A stretch of 64,000 nt of DNA. Source: Chlorohelix sp037138995 (lineage in GTDB: Bacteria > Chloroflexota > Chloroflexia > Chloroheliales > Chloroheliaceae). Both the position numbers and the translations under genes were made by a program. Where the stretch lies: NCBI RefSeq assembly GCF_037138995.1, contig NZ_JBAXHI010000019.1:5423-69422 (forward strand), given 5' to 3'. Under the pieces are notes generated by a model that saw only the letters and a list, made by a program, of their open reading frames with translations, was not told the DNA's origin and made no database searches. Positions 51,887 through 60,639 of the stretch are shown in pieces. Within the stretch, counting starts at the first letter, position 1. Each line of letters begins with the position of its first letter.

Positions 51887-53338
51887 ATGAATAAAGCACA
51901 ACTGGTTAAAGAGCTTATCAAGATTTTCGGCGAAGATAGCGTCTTGCACCATGTAGAAGATATTATGGTGTATGAGTATGATTTCTCCATTGACAGCAAT
52001 CGCCCGGAAGCGGTGGTTTTGCCCCGCAACACCGAACAGATTTCCCAACTCATGGACTTATGCGAAAAAAATAAAATTCCAGTGGTACCACGAGGAGCGG
52101 GAACCGGTTTGAATGGCGGTAGTATTCCGGTGCGTGGCGGGATAGTGGTTTCACTGGCACGTATGAAGAAGTTGGTAAAACATGAGCCTAAAAACCGCTA
52201 TGCAGTAGTTGAACCCGGCATGGTTAATATTGATTTGAGCAACGAAATTGCTAGTACAGGCTATTTTTTTGCGCCTGACCCTGCCAGCCAACGCGCCAGC
52301 ACTATCGGCGGCAATATCGCTCTCAACTCCGGCGGTCCGCATTGCCTTGCGCTTGGTTCTACCACCAATCACATATTGGGGCTTGAGCTTGTTCTGCCCG
52401 GCGGCGAAGTTGTAAAAACGGGCGGGGCTGCCCCTGACCGTCCCGGCTATGACCTGACCGGCTTCATTGTGGGTAGCGAAGGTACGCTTGGTATTATAAC
52501 CGAGGCAACCGTTAAAACCATGAAGATACCCGAAGCGGTACAAACCTTCCTCGCCCTTTTCCATACAATTGATGAAGCCTGTGAAGCAGTAGCGCAGGTC
52601 ATTGGTGCAGGGATAGTCCCGGCTGCTTTGGAAATGCTGGATCAGGTAATGATTGAGTTGATAGAACGCGCTATGCACGCCGGATACCCCCCCGATGCTG
52701 GAGCAGTTCTACTAATCGAGATTGACGGTCTCAGAGAAGAATTAGGGGATTTACAGGATACTATAATAGATATTTGCCGTCGTACAGGCGCATTTGATGT
52801 AAAATATGCCACCAGTGAAGAAGAACGGCAGAAGTTATGGAAGGGGCGCAAAAGCGCTGCCGGAGCGCTCGGACAGGTTGCTCCCAATTTTTATCTGCAT
52901 GATGGCGTTGTGCCGCGAACCAAATTACCTGAAGTTATGCACAAGGTGATGGAGATAGGGCGCGAATACAATCTGGTGGTGGCAAATATTTTCCACGCCG
53001 GAGATGGCAACTTGCATCCGAGCCTACTTTTTGATGCGCGAGAACCGGGTATTCTGGAAAGGGTAATCGAAGCGGGTGAGAAAATCCTGAAACTTTGCGT
53101 GGATGTAGGCGGAACTATCACCGGAGAACATGGCATCGGTACTGAAAAGCAAGAGTATATGACATGGATATTCAGCGAAGCCGACCTTGAGACAATGCGT
53201 AAGGTTAAAGATGTTTTCAACCCAAATGATACCGCCAATCCTTGGAAAGTCTTTCCCACACGCCAAAGTTGCGGAGAAATCAGCTTGAAAATGCGCTTAC
53301 TAAAGTCAAAACCGGGCATGGAAGAAGCTTGGATTTAA
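51887..53338 (+). CDS. glcD: Glycolate oxidase FAD subunit GlcD
   Basis: 483 residues, FAD-binding PCMH-type (FAD_binding_4) plus FAD-oxidase C-terminal domain. Seen: VVPRGAGTGLNGGSIPVRGGIVVSL (FAD pyrophosphate loop), GGNIALNSGGPHCLALGSTTNHILGLELVLPGGEVV, DRPGYDLTGFIVGSEGTLGIITEATVK and FHAGDGNLHPSLLFDAREP (catalytic-site His region), GGTITGEHGIGTEKQEYM. Oxidises glycolate or a similar 2-hydroxy acid to the 2-oxo acid. About 30 extra residues follow the usual end (CGEISLKMRLLKSKPGMEEAWI). First gene of glcDEF; the next start is 9 nt downstream. Confidence 0.93.
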   Translation: MNKAQLVKELIKIFGEDSVLHHVEDIMVYEYDFSIDSNRPEAVVLPRNTEQISQLMDLCEKNKIPVVPRGAGTGLNGGSIPVRGGIVVSLARMKKLVKHEPKNRYAVVEPGMVNIDLSNEIASTGYFFAPDPASQRASTIGGNIALNSGGPHCLALGSTTNHILGLELVLPGGEVVKTGGAAPDRPGYDLTGFIVGSEGTLGIITEATVKTMKIPEAVQTFLALFHTIDEACEAVAQVIGAGIVPAALEMLDQVMIELIERAMHAGYPPDAGAVLLIEIDGLREELGDLQDTIIDICRRTGAFDVKYATSEEERQKLWKGRKSAAGALGQVAPNFYLHDGVVPRTKLPEVMHKVMEIGREYNLVVANIFHAGDGNLHPSLLFDAREPGILERVIEAGEKILKLCVDVGGTITGEHGIGTEKQEYMTWIFSEADLETMRKVKDVFNPNDTANPWKVFPTRQSCGEISLKMRLLKSKPGMEEAWI

Positions 53339-53347
53339 GGGTGATTC

Positions 53348-54694
53348 ATGAAAGCAACCGGAAATAAAAAGAGAACTCGGCGGACAGGTAAGGAAACCAC
53401 GCCGAAAACGGACAACGAGAATCTGGGAAAACTGGCAATTGACGGGCAAATACCGAAAGCGGTTGCCTACCCTACCACTAATGAAGAAGCCGCTGAATTT
53501 CTCAGAGAAGCTGACTCCACAGGCAAGAAAGTTTCAGTGCGAGGCGGCGGCACCAAGCTAAGAATCGGCAATTCTATAGAAGGGCTTGACCTTGTAATCT
53601 CAACCCGCAAGCTGAATCAAATCCTCGAATACGAGGCAGCAGACCTGACTCTATGCGTACAGGCGGGCGCAAATCTAGCACAGGTACAAAGTAAATTAGA
53701 GAAGCAGGGACAATTTCTACCAATTACCTCGCCTCTTTCCGCTACTGCAACTGTGGGTGGCGCAATTGCCAGCAACAGCAGCGGACCTACCCGCCTTCAG
53801 TATGGCGCGGCGCGAGATTGGCTTATAGGGGTGCGCTTTGCGTTGGCAGACGGCACACTCGCCAAAGGGGGCGGGCGCGTGGTCAAAAATGTTGCCGGTT
53901 TCGATATGATGAAATTGATGATAGGTTCTATGGGTACGCTGGCAATGCTCTTGGAATTGAATCTCAAACTATTGCCCCTACCGAAAGCACGCGCCACTGT
54001 CCTAATCCCTTTTAATGCCGAACATGAGGCTTGCGAAGCCGCCTTACGTATTATTGATAAAGGCATTTTTCCTACCGCAGAAACAGTGTTAGATTCTAAT
54101 GGGGCGGAGTCGCTAGGCTTGGAAGCACGTACTACCCTGCTGATTGAGGTTAGGAATACGGCGCAAGCAGTAGAAAGACAGTTGCGCGAAATCCAGCAAT
54201 TAGTCTGGCAATTAAGCGGCGCGAAGGTGGAGCGTATAAACGATGAGGACAGCCAATCTAAGTTTTGGTCGCCTGTCACAGATTTTGCCTACCGCCCTTC
54301 ATTGAATGCCCCCAATACGCTTGTAATAAAGGCAGGGGTCGTACCCACTCAGGTGGCTATGATTATCCGACAGGCTCATCAATCTGCCAAAATGAATAAT
54401 ATTCAGGTTGAGTGTATGGCACACGCGGGACACGGTATTTTGTATGTCGTGGCTAAATACCCTGAAAATGACGAAGAAACAGCCCTGAAATTCATTAAGG
54501 AAATTACTGCCAAAGTAGAATCAAATAGCGGTTCAGCAATAATAGAGCAAGCTCCACTAACGCTCAAAACCCAGCTTAAAGATATATGGGGCAATGCCTT
54601 GAGCCGTACTGAATTGCGGCTTATGCGCGACATCAAGAAAAAACTCGATCCCAATCGTACTCTGAACCCCGGAAGGTTCGTTAATAGCATTTAA
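53348..54694 (+). CDS. glcE: Glycolate oxidase FAD-binding subunit GlcE
   Basis: 448 residues. Seen: KVSVRGGGTKLRIGN, ISTRKLNQILEYEAADLTLCVQAGANLAQVQSKL, ATVGGAIASNSSGPTRLQYGAARDWLIGVRFALADG, GGGRVVKNVAGFDMMKLMIGSMGTLAMLLELNLKLLP and AHAGHGILYVVAK. This is the GlcE branch of FAD_binding_4 proteins, with the conserved VKNVAGFDM rather than the GlcD catalytic tail. The N-terminus is about 20 residues longer and basic (KKRTRRTGKETTPK). AAGGG lies 8 nt before the ATG. Partner of GlcD and GlcF. Confidence 0.93.
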   Translation: MKATGNKKRTRRTGKETTPKTDNENLGKLAIDGQIPKAVAYPTTNEEAAEFLREADSTGKKVSVRGGGTKLRIGNSIEGLDLVISTRKLNQILEYEAADLTLCVQAGANLAQVQSKLEKQGQFLPITSPLSATATVGGAIASNSSGPTRLQYGAARDWLIGVRFALADGTLAKGGGRVVKNVAGFDMMKLMIGSMGTLAMLLELNLKLLPLPKARATVLIPFNAEHEACEAALRIIDKGIFPTAETVLDSNGAESLGLEARTTLLIEVRNTAQAVERQLREIQQLVWQLSGAKVERINDEDSQSKFWSPVTDFAYRPSLNAPNTLVIKAGVVPTQVAMIIRQAHQSAKMNNIQVECMAHAGHGILYVVAKYPENDEETALKFIKEITAKVESNSGSAIIEQAPLTLKTQLKDIWGNALSRTELRLMRDIKKKLDPNRTLNPGRFVNSI

Positions 54695-54753
54695 GCGCGG
54701 TTTTTGTTTTGCGCCATTGGGAATTTGACGGCTACTAGAAAGTGGACTGAGTG

Positions 54754-56154
54754 ATGGACACCGTAAAATTGGTTGACCTTGTGAAAGATAAACGTTTGCC
54801 CGGTTTCATGCAGGGGGAAGCCCCTAGCTACGATGATATGACGCGCTGCATCCATTGTGGGCTATGCTTGAACCAATGCCCTACCTACCGAGTCACAGGC
54901 AATGAAACAGAGTCGCCACGCGGCAGGCTCTACTTGATGCGAGCTTTTGCGGAAGGGCGCATTTCCGGGCAAAGTGAATCCCTACAAAAACATCTAAACC
55001 AATGCTTGCAATGCCGTGCTTGCGAAAGCGCCTGTCCTAGTGGCGTTAAATACGGACATTTGGTAGAACTAACCTCCGCTGAAGTTGCCCAACAAACAGC
55101 CCAAAAGCAAAGCCGCACTGAAAAAATTATCCGTTGGTTGGTATTCCGACAGCTATTCCCGAAACCAAATAACCTGAGATATTTTGCCCTTGCCACCCGC
55201 TTTTACCAGCGGTCACCCATACAGAAGATTAATCGCGCCGTAGGTTTCCTAAGACTACCCGCGCTCTCCAAAATAGGGCTTGGCAAACTCGCCGACCTTG
55301 AAGAAACACTGCTTCCGCCCATCAGCAAGCCATTATTTGAACCTCCAGAAGAAGGGAAAGTCCCCGCGCTTACCGAGCAAAAATATCGAGTGGCGCTATT
55401 TAGCGGTTGCGTGATGAGCATTGCCTTCGCCGGTATTAATGAAGCTACCGTGAGAGTCTTGACCCGCAACCACTGTGAAGTGGTAGTACCCGAAAGCTTA
55501 AATTGCTGTGGCGCACTCCATGTACACAACGGAGACCGTGAATATGGCAAGGAAATGGCTATTCGCAACATCGAGGTATTCGAGGAAAGCGAGCGCAAAT
55601 TCGGCAAATTCGATGCCATTATTATCAATGCTGCCGGGTGTGGCGCAATGTTGAAAGAATACGGCGAACTGCTAAAATCCGATAAGGCAATGGCGAAACG
55701 CGCCGAAGCATTTTCCGAAAAAGTAAAAGATATTACCGAGTTTCTGGCAAGTATTGAGCTTAACCGCAATTTTGGGCGCATTAATCGGCGCATAACTTAT
55801 CAGGACGCATGCCACCTGTTACACGGACAGAAAATCCAATTCCCGCCACGCGCACTGCTAAAGGCGATTCCCGGAATTGAACTGGTAGAGATGAAAGATA
55901 GTGACAAATGTTGTGGTAGCGCGGGGATTTACAATGTAACCAATTCTGAATTGAGCTTGCAAATCCTCGATGAAAAAATGGAAAATATAGCGGACGCACG
56001 CCCACAATGTATCATTGTTGCTAACCCCGGTTGCCATCTACAAATGAAACTGGGCGTAAAACGCGCAGGGCTGCAAAAAGGATTGGGTAAACCGATTGAT
56101 GTTGCTCATATCGTAGAATTATTGGACGAGGCATATCGAGCGGCTGAAATTTAA
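54754..56154 (+). CDS. glcF: Glycolate oxidase iron-sulfur subunit GlcF
   Basis: About 466 residues. Two 4Fe-4S ferredoxin motifs, CIHCGLCLNQCP (Cys33/36/39/43 counting from the GTG at 54751) and CLQCRACESACP (Cys85/88/91/95), then two cysteine-rich CCG domains (SLNCCGALHVHNGD.. and DKCCGSAGIYNVTN) as in heterodisulfide-reductase-type electron carriers. It passes electrons from GlcD/E to the quinone pool at the membrane. A GTG one codon earlier is equally usable as start. It lies 59 nt after glcE, with no terminator between. Confidence 0.95.
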   Translation: MDTVKLVDLVKDKRLPGFMQGEAPSYDDMTRCIHCGLCLNQCPTYRVTGNETESPRGRLYLMRAFAEGRISGQSESLQKHLNQCLQCRACESACPSGVKYGHLVELTSAEVAQQTAQKQSRTEKIIRWLVFRQLFPKPNNLRYFALATRFYQRSPIQKINRAVGFLRLPALSKIGLGKLADLEETLLPPISKPLFEPPEEGKVPALTEQKYRVALFSGCVMSIAFAGINEATVRVLTRNHCEVVVPESLNCCGALHVHNGDREYGKEMAIRNIEVFEESERKFGKFDAIIINAAGCGAMLKEYGELLKSDKAMAKRAEAFSEKVKDITEFLASIELNRNFGRINRRITYQDACHLLHGQKIQFPPRALLKAIPGIELVEMKDSDKCCGSAGIYNVTNSELSLQILDEKMENIADARPQCIIVANPGCHLQMKLGVKRAGLQKGLGKPIDVAHIVELLDEAYRAAEI

Positions 56155-56182
56155 GAATAAACGCTAATAAAATAGCTAACAG

Positions 56183-56211
56183 TTGACTTGATTACTACCT
56201 AAACCTATAAT
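56183..56211 (+). promoter_or_regulatory. Strong sigma-70 promoter for the c-di-AMP receptor operon
   Basis: TTGACT (56183-56188), 17-nt spacer, TATAAT (56206-56211), the best promoter in the window. Transcription would start near 56218. A second candidate, TGGTAGAAT (56226-56234), lies just downstream. Confidence 0.65.
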
Positions 56212-56268
56212 GTGCCTATAGTTGGTGGTAGAATGAAAAGGAAGTTCAATATTTAGGGGATTTCCATT

Positions 56269-56613
56269 ATGGGAATGAAACTGGTAGTAGCAATTGTACA
56301 AAATGATGATGCAGACGAGCTAATTGATGCTCTGACATCTTCCGATTATCGTGCCACTAGATTAGCCAGTACCGGCGGGTTTCTTCGTCAGGGCAACACC
56401 ACTATTATCGTTGGAATACCGGCAGAATCTGTTAACCAAGTATTAAACATTGTTGCCGGGCATGCTCACCCTCATCATCAGAATGTCGTGCCAAATCCTT
56501 TCCCCACTCCTACAACTGTTACGATGCAAACCGCAAAGGAAGAACCTCTCGAAGTTCAAACTGCAAAAGCTACTGTTTTCGTACTAGATCTCGAACGCTA
56601 CGAAAGAATTTGA
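56269..56613 (+). CDS. darA: Cyclic-di-AMP receptor, PII-like (DarA/PstA family)
   Basis: 114 residues matching the DUF970/CdAMP_rec family. Seen: MKLVVAIVQNDDADELIDALTSSDYRATRLASTGGFLRQGNTTIIVGI, where T-x-GGFLR-x-GN-T-T is the ligand-binding signature, and a C-terminal strand TVFVLDLERYERI. The insert between them is His/Pro-rich (HAHPHHQNVVPNPFPTP), where the family carries its long flexible loop. It binds c-di-AMP, made by the dacA product at 44328. First gene of a four-gene unit with an HDAC-type enzyme, UspA and an unknown protein. Start at 56269 or the ATG at 56275. Confidence 0.93.
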   Translation: MGMKLVVAIVQNDDADELIDALTSSDYRATRLASTGGFLRQGNTTIIVGIPAESVNQVLNIVAGHAHPHHQNVVPNPFPTPTTVTMQTAKEEPLEVQTAKATVFVLDLERYERI

Positions 56614-56623
56614 GTAACATATA

Positions 56624-57763
56624 ATGACAAACGATAATGTAGGGCAATCAAAGAAGTTAGCCATAGTGTACGGCGCTGAGTTACTCACCTATGATTTTGG
56701 ACCGGAACATCCTTTTGGTGCAAAACGCGGTAAAGTTACGTGGGAACTTCTCAAAGCTTTAGGCATTCCTGAGCGAGACGATGTATTAAATCTCAATACT
56801 AGAGAAGCTTCCAACGAAGAATTGCGCTTGTTCCATACACAGGATTACATTGATTTTGTCGAAAGTGCCTGCAAACGTGGGTTTGGGTATCTGGATGGAG
56901 GCGATACACCTGCGATGTTGGGCGGTTTTGAAGCTGCAAAAACCGTAGTGGGCAGTAGTTGGAGTGTTTGCGAAGCGGTAATGAAGGGGCAAGCACGTTA
57001 TGGGGCTACTATTGTGGGGGGATTGCATCACGCTTTTCCCGGACGTGCCTCCGGGTTTTGTGTCTTCAATGACCTCGCGGTTTGCATTCAGCTATTACGG
57101 CGCGAGTTCAAGCTAAAAAGAGTAGCCTATATAGATATAGATGCCCATCACGGTGATGGGGTGATGTACGGTTTCTATGAAGACCCGAATGTAATCTTCA
57201 TTGATTTTCATGAAGATGGGCGTTACCTATTCCCCGGCACAGGCGCAATCCATGAATTAGGGCGCGGAATTGCAACAGGAACCAAATTCAATATGCCAAT
57301 GCCTCCTTACAGTGGAGACCAGAGTATGTTACGGGCATGGGATTCGCTAGTGCCACAATTGTTGCATGATTTCAAGCCCGAATTTATTCTGCTTCAAATG
57401 GGGGTGGACGGGCATGGGGGCGACCCTCTAACTGAATTGAATTATTCTTCTGCCAGTTATAAGCATATTATTCGTTCTCTGCGCGAACAAGCTGAAGAAG
57501 TTTGTGACGGGCGATTAGCCTTGTTTGGCGGTGGTGGTTACAACTTGGAGTCGTGCGCTCTACGTTGGACGGAAATGATTGCGACCTTGATTGATGCAGA
57601 ATTACCTGATTTTCTTCCCGATAATTGGCGCACCCGCTATAAAGAAATTACAGGGGAAGAAGCCCCCGTAACTTTTCAAGAAGATTTCACCTCAGATAAC
57701 ACTCTCGTCAGAGTGGCTGAAATGGTGGATTGGTTTCGTATGAAAGGGCTATTACTCTCATGA
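56624..57763 (+). CDS. acuC: AcuC-like acetoin utilisation / histone-deacetylase-family enzyme
   Basis: 379 residues, HDAC class I-like. Seen: YGAELLTYDFGPEHPFGAKR, VGGLHHAFPGRASGFCVFNDLAVCI (active-site His pair), VAYIDIDAHHGDGVMYGFYED (zinc Asp and His), IDFHEDGRYLFPGTG, ILLQMGVDGHGGDPLT (zinc Asp), LALFGGGGYNLESCALRW (Tyr). Active site complete. In Bacillus AcuC deacetylates and activates acetyl-CoA synthetase. Starts 10 nt after the c-di-AMP receptor gene and overlaps uspA by ATGA. Confidence 0.93.
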   Translation: MTNDNVGQSKKLAIVYGAELLTYDFGPEHPFGAKRGKVTWELLKALGIPERDDVLNLNTREASNEELRLFHTQDYIDFVESACKRGFGYLDGGDTPAMLGGFEAAKTVVGSSWSVCEAVMKGQARYGATIVGGLHHAFPGRASGFCVFNDLAVCIQLLRREFKLKRVAYIDIDAHHGDGVMYGFYEDPNVIFIDFHEDGRYLFPGTGAIHELGRGIATGTKFNMPMPPYSGDQSMLRAWDSLVPQLLHDFKPEFILLQMGVDGHGGDPLTELNYSSASYKHIIRSLREQAEEVCDGRLALFGGGGYNLESCALRWTEMIATLIDAELPDFLPDNWRTRYKEITGEEAPVTFQEDFTSDNTLVRVAEMVDWFRMKGLLLS

Positions 57764-58218
57764 TTAAGCGAATCTTGCTTGCCTACGATGGCAGCCTTGT
57801 ATCGCAGGTTGCAGCACAACATGCTGCTGAAATTGCTACACACTTTAATTCTGAAGTAACCGTTTTGACTGTAGGTGGTCCACTTTTTGGAGGAGTTAGC
57901 AAAGATGCCACTATTCAACATATGAACGAAGCGGACTATGAAAAAGTGGCAGATGAAGGTCTCTCGATTTTGGCGGACAAAAAGGTACGCGCTCACAAAA
58001 GATTCCGTTGGGTTGACCCGGCTGATGAAATTCTGCACGAAGCTTTGGAAGGGGGCTACGACCTGATTGTTATGGGACATCGTAGCGCACATAGCAGTAT
58101 CCGGCGTGATGAGGGTATGCTTGGCAGTGTTGCTATTAAAGTGATAAATCATGCCCCTTGTTCGGTTATGATTGTGCGCCCTGATTCAAATCTTCAGAAC
58201 CCTAGCAAAATCGTTTAG
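57760..58218 (+). CDS. Universal stress protein, UspA family
   Basis: 152 residues from the ATG at 57760, which overlaps the acuC stop (ATGA); a frame opening at 57730 is inside acuC. Seen: MIKRILLAYDGSLVSQVAAQHAAEIA, GYDLIVMGHRSAHSSIRRDEGMLGSVAIKVINHAPCSVMIVRP. The nucleotide loop is altered (GHRSAHSS.. GMLGSVA rather than GSRGx9GS), so ATP binding is uncertain. Middle of the operon of c-di-AMP receptor, AcuC and the unknown gene. Confidence 0.9.
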   Translation: MIKRILLAYDGSLVSQVAAQHAAEIATHFNSEVTVLTVGGPLFGGVSKDATIQHMNEADYEKVADEGLSILADKKVRAHKRFRWVDPADEILHEALEGGYDLIVMGHRSAHSSIRRDEGMLGSVAIKVINHAPCSVMIVRPDSNLQNPSKIV

Positions 58219-58230
58219 CGGGAGTTCAGC

Positions 58231-59466
58231 TTGTACGAAATCAAACCAGAGCGACAGCTAGAATTATTGCGTTGGCTTATATCTTTCCAAGATGCCCAGT
58301 GGTTGATTAAGGCTACTGCGGCATTGGGAAGTTCTGACGCGCTAAAGCTCAATAGCAAAGTTCGGAATGCTTTAGCCAAAACCGAAATGAAAGCTATTCT
58401 GGCGCTAGTTGGTAAGAGCAAAGCCGATAATCTAGCTGATGCCTTTGAGATTCTCAAAACTTTCCTGAGTTTGGTGTATGGAGAGCGCGGTTGGAAGGGT
58501 GAATTTCGCCTTTTTTCCGAATATCAGGCTGAGATTGAGGTTTCTTCGTGGAGCTTAACCGATACCTTACGTAAAGCCACCAATTCCGGTACGGAAGCGT
58601 TCAGTTTTGCGGTTGAGATGCTTTGGAATGGCTGGTTTGAGATGTTATTACCCGATACGCATGTTGAAATTTCCTCAAAACTGTCCGGCACAAATGGACG
58701 CACCAGCGACCTATTCTCTATTACTTGTTTTAGTGAGGCATTTGCTGTTTCAAATCAGCCTACTGTTGTAAATCCGCCAGTGCTAGAATCAAATCCGGTG
58801 GCGGAGGCGCTACAAATTTTACTGGAGGATGAGAAGCCGGAAACTGCTCCTGTGCCTTCCCTAGTAGATTACACCACTTATACGCCGCCCGTTGCGGTCA
58901 GGCAGCCTACTCCTGTGTTGCCAACTGAGCAACCCGATAACAAGCCAATGCATGGAGGGACATTATCCCAAAGATTAGCTAATAAGCGACCATCTGCCAG
59001 TGAAACAAATCCGCAACAGTCTCCCGGCAATGAAACCGCGCCCTCTAATATTGTACCGCTTTATGACCCCAAGAATGCGCGTCCGCTTTATTCAGTTGAT
59101 TTAGAGCAGAAAACCAAAGATGCGATTGGGCGGGGTGAACTCAAGCGCAACAAACTAATGCAAAAACTTTTTCTCTCCAAAGAAGCGCGTGAATTGCTGG
59201 AAAATGCAGCGGATGAGGCTCCTGTTCCGGCTTTTAATCTCGCCGCAGGTATCGAGGGCATTTTGCAAAACTTGATTGCAGAGCGCAATTACACGTCTCC
59301 AGGCTATATCAGCGAGGAAGTACATGTTATTGGTGGGGCGGAGGGTGAGTTACAAATTCTTGTAGGTAAGAGGGTTTTTGGGGCAGTGAGCGAAGTGCCA
59401 CCCGGACATATCCGGGAATTGCTGGATGAAGCAGTAACACGCTGGGGCGAAAGTGCAACAGGCTAA
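58231..59466 (+). CDS. Hypothetical protein with DUF6125-like N-terminus
   Basis: 411 residues, TTG start supported by CGGGAG 6 nt upstream. The N-terminal about 160 residues (LLRWLISFQDAQWLIKATAALGSSDALKLNSKVRNALAKTEMKAIL.. LVYGERGWKGEF) resemble DUF6125-type domains, a weak match by eye. A disordered Pro/Thr/Gln linker (about 190-290) follows, then a C-terminal domain (SKEARELLENAADEAPVPAFNLAAGIEGILQNLIAERNYTSPGYISEEVHVIGGAEGELQILV), which reads like a beta-rich sensor. Function unknown; cotranscribed with the c-di-AMP receptor, AcuC and UspA. Confidence 0.65.
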   Translation: MYEIKPERQLELLRWLISFQDAQWLIKATAALGSSDALKLNSKVRNALAKTEMKAILALVGKSKADNLADAFEILKTFLSLVYGERGWKGEFRLFSEYQAEIEVSSWSLTDTLRKATNSGTEAFSFAVEMLWNGWFEMLLPDTHVEISSKLSGTNGRTSDLFSITCFSEAFAVSNQPTVVNPPVLESNPVAEALQILLEDEKPETAPVPSLVDYTTYTPPVAVRQPTPVLPTEQPDNKPMHGGTLSQRLANKRPSASETNPQQSPGNETAPSNIVPLYDPKNARPLYSVDLEQKTKDAIGRGELKRNKLMQKLFLSKEARELLENAADEAPVPAFNLAAGIEGILQNLIAERNYTSPGYISEEVHVIGGAEGELQILVGKRVFGAVSEVPPGHIRELLDEAVTRWGESATG

Positions 59467-59473
59467 CGAGAAA

Positions 59474-59493
59474 CAAGGGGCTTTAACCCCTTG
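59474..59493. terminator. Bidirectional hairpin between convergent genes
   Basis: CAAGGGG (59474-59480), loop CTTTAA, CCCCTTG (59487-59493): a perfect 7-bp stem 8 nt after the plus-strand stop. On the minus strand it is followed by TTTCTCGTT, which gives partial terminator character for the ligase operon. Confidence 0.65.
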
Positions 59494-59513
59494 CCTCAAA
59501 CAAAAAACCTGAG

Positions 59514-60623
59514 CTAAAGACCTTCCATAGTTTCCAATAAAATACCGTCAACCACTTTCTTAAAATCCCCGGTTTGGTGAAAAGTGGCGAGTTGGCGGTC
59601 TGCGCTGGTTCCGCCTTTAATAAGGGTACGAATATACTCAATTTCCTTGCGACTTCCTAGCTCATCCACCACTTCATCTACAAATTCCAGCAATTCATTC
59701 AACAAATTTTTCGCGCTGACCTCTTCTTGCTTTCCAAGGTCAATCATATTCCCCTCAATGCCATAGCGCACCGCCCGCCATTTATTTTCCATTATCAGAG
59801 CGCGGCTATAACGCCTCCAGCCGATATTTTGCACACGTAATTTATAAAGCTTGGCGCAAACCGCTTGAATTAATGCGGCTAAAGCCAGAGTTTCTTCCAT
59901 TCGGGTTGGCATATCACAGATACGAACTTCAATGGTGGTAAATTGAGGATGTGGGCGAACATCCCACCAGATTTTCTTGCCATCATCAATGCAATGGGTA
60001 TCAACTAGAGTTTGTACGTAGCTGTCAAAAGCGGCAAAGCTTTCAAATTCTTCGGGTATGCCTGTGCGAGGGAAACGCCCAAAGACCACCGACCGGAATG
60101 ATTTTAGCCCGGTATTGCGCCCCATCCAGAAAGGGGAACTGGTTGAAAGTGCCAGAATATGGGGCAAGAAGTAGCGCAATTCGTTCATTATCTGTACCGC
60201 AAGGTCAGGGTCTTCTATACCTACATGCACATGCATCCCGAAAATCAATATCTCGCGAATAACATCCTGTAATTCTTCTTCCAGAATATGGTATCGCTCA
60301 TGGTGAGTTATCGGTTGCGTCTGCCAACTTGTAAAGGGATGCGTACCGGCAGCGCCAATCGCCAAACCATGTTTGAAAGCAAGCTCTGATAGGGTATATC
60401 TATTGCGAGTCAAATGCTCACGCGCTTCTTTAATGTTTTTGCAAATAGGCGTAACCGTTTCCACACAACTCATTAACATTTCAGGCTTGATATTATCGCC
60501 CAATATAGGAGCGCCAACCGCAATAATTTCGGCATTGCGTGGGCTTAACTCGCGTGTGGTAGGATCTACCAATTGGAACTCTTCCTCGATACCTAATGTA
60601 AAGGAAGGTGTAGGGCGTCGCAT
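59514..60623 (-). CDS. Carboxylate-amine ligase, GCS2/YbdK family
   Basis: 369 residues. Glutamate-cysteine-ligase-2 fold: FTLGIEEEFQLVDPTTRELSP (Glu-rich metal/ATP motif), GAAGTHPFTSW, FGMHVHVGIEDPDLAVQIMN, SSPFWMGRNTGLKSFR and VRPHPQFTTIEVRICDMPT. It forms an amide bond between an amino acid gamma-carboxylate and an amine; E. coli YbdK has weak gamma-Glu-Cys activity, and the true substrate is unknown. Last gene of a four-gene minus-strand cluster with two ATP-grasp enzymes and an esterase. GGAG lies 7 nt before the ATG. Confidence 0.92.
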   Translation of the reverse strand: MRRPTPSFTLGIEEEFQLVDPTTRELSPRNAEIIAVGAPILGDNIKPEMLMSCVETVTPICKNIKEAREHLTRNRYTLSELAFKHGLAIGAAGTHPFTSWQTQPITHHERYHILEEELQDVIREILIFGMHVHVGIEDPDLAVQIMNELRYFLPHILALSTSSPFWMGRNTGLKSFRSVVFGRFPRTGIPEEFESFAAFDSYVQTLVDTHCIDDGKKIWWDVRPHPQFTTIEVRICDMPTRMEETLALAALIQAVCAKLYKLRVQNIGWRRYSRALIMENKWRAVRYGIEGNMIDLGKQEEVSAKNLLNELLEFVDEVVDELGSRKEIEYIRTLIKGGTSADRQLATFHQTGDFKKVVDGILLETMEGL

Positions 60624-60639
60624 ACTTTACTCCAATTTA

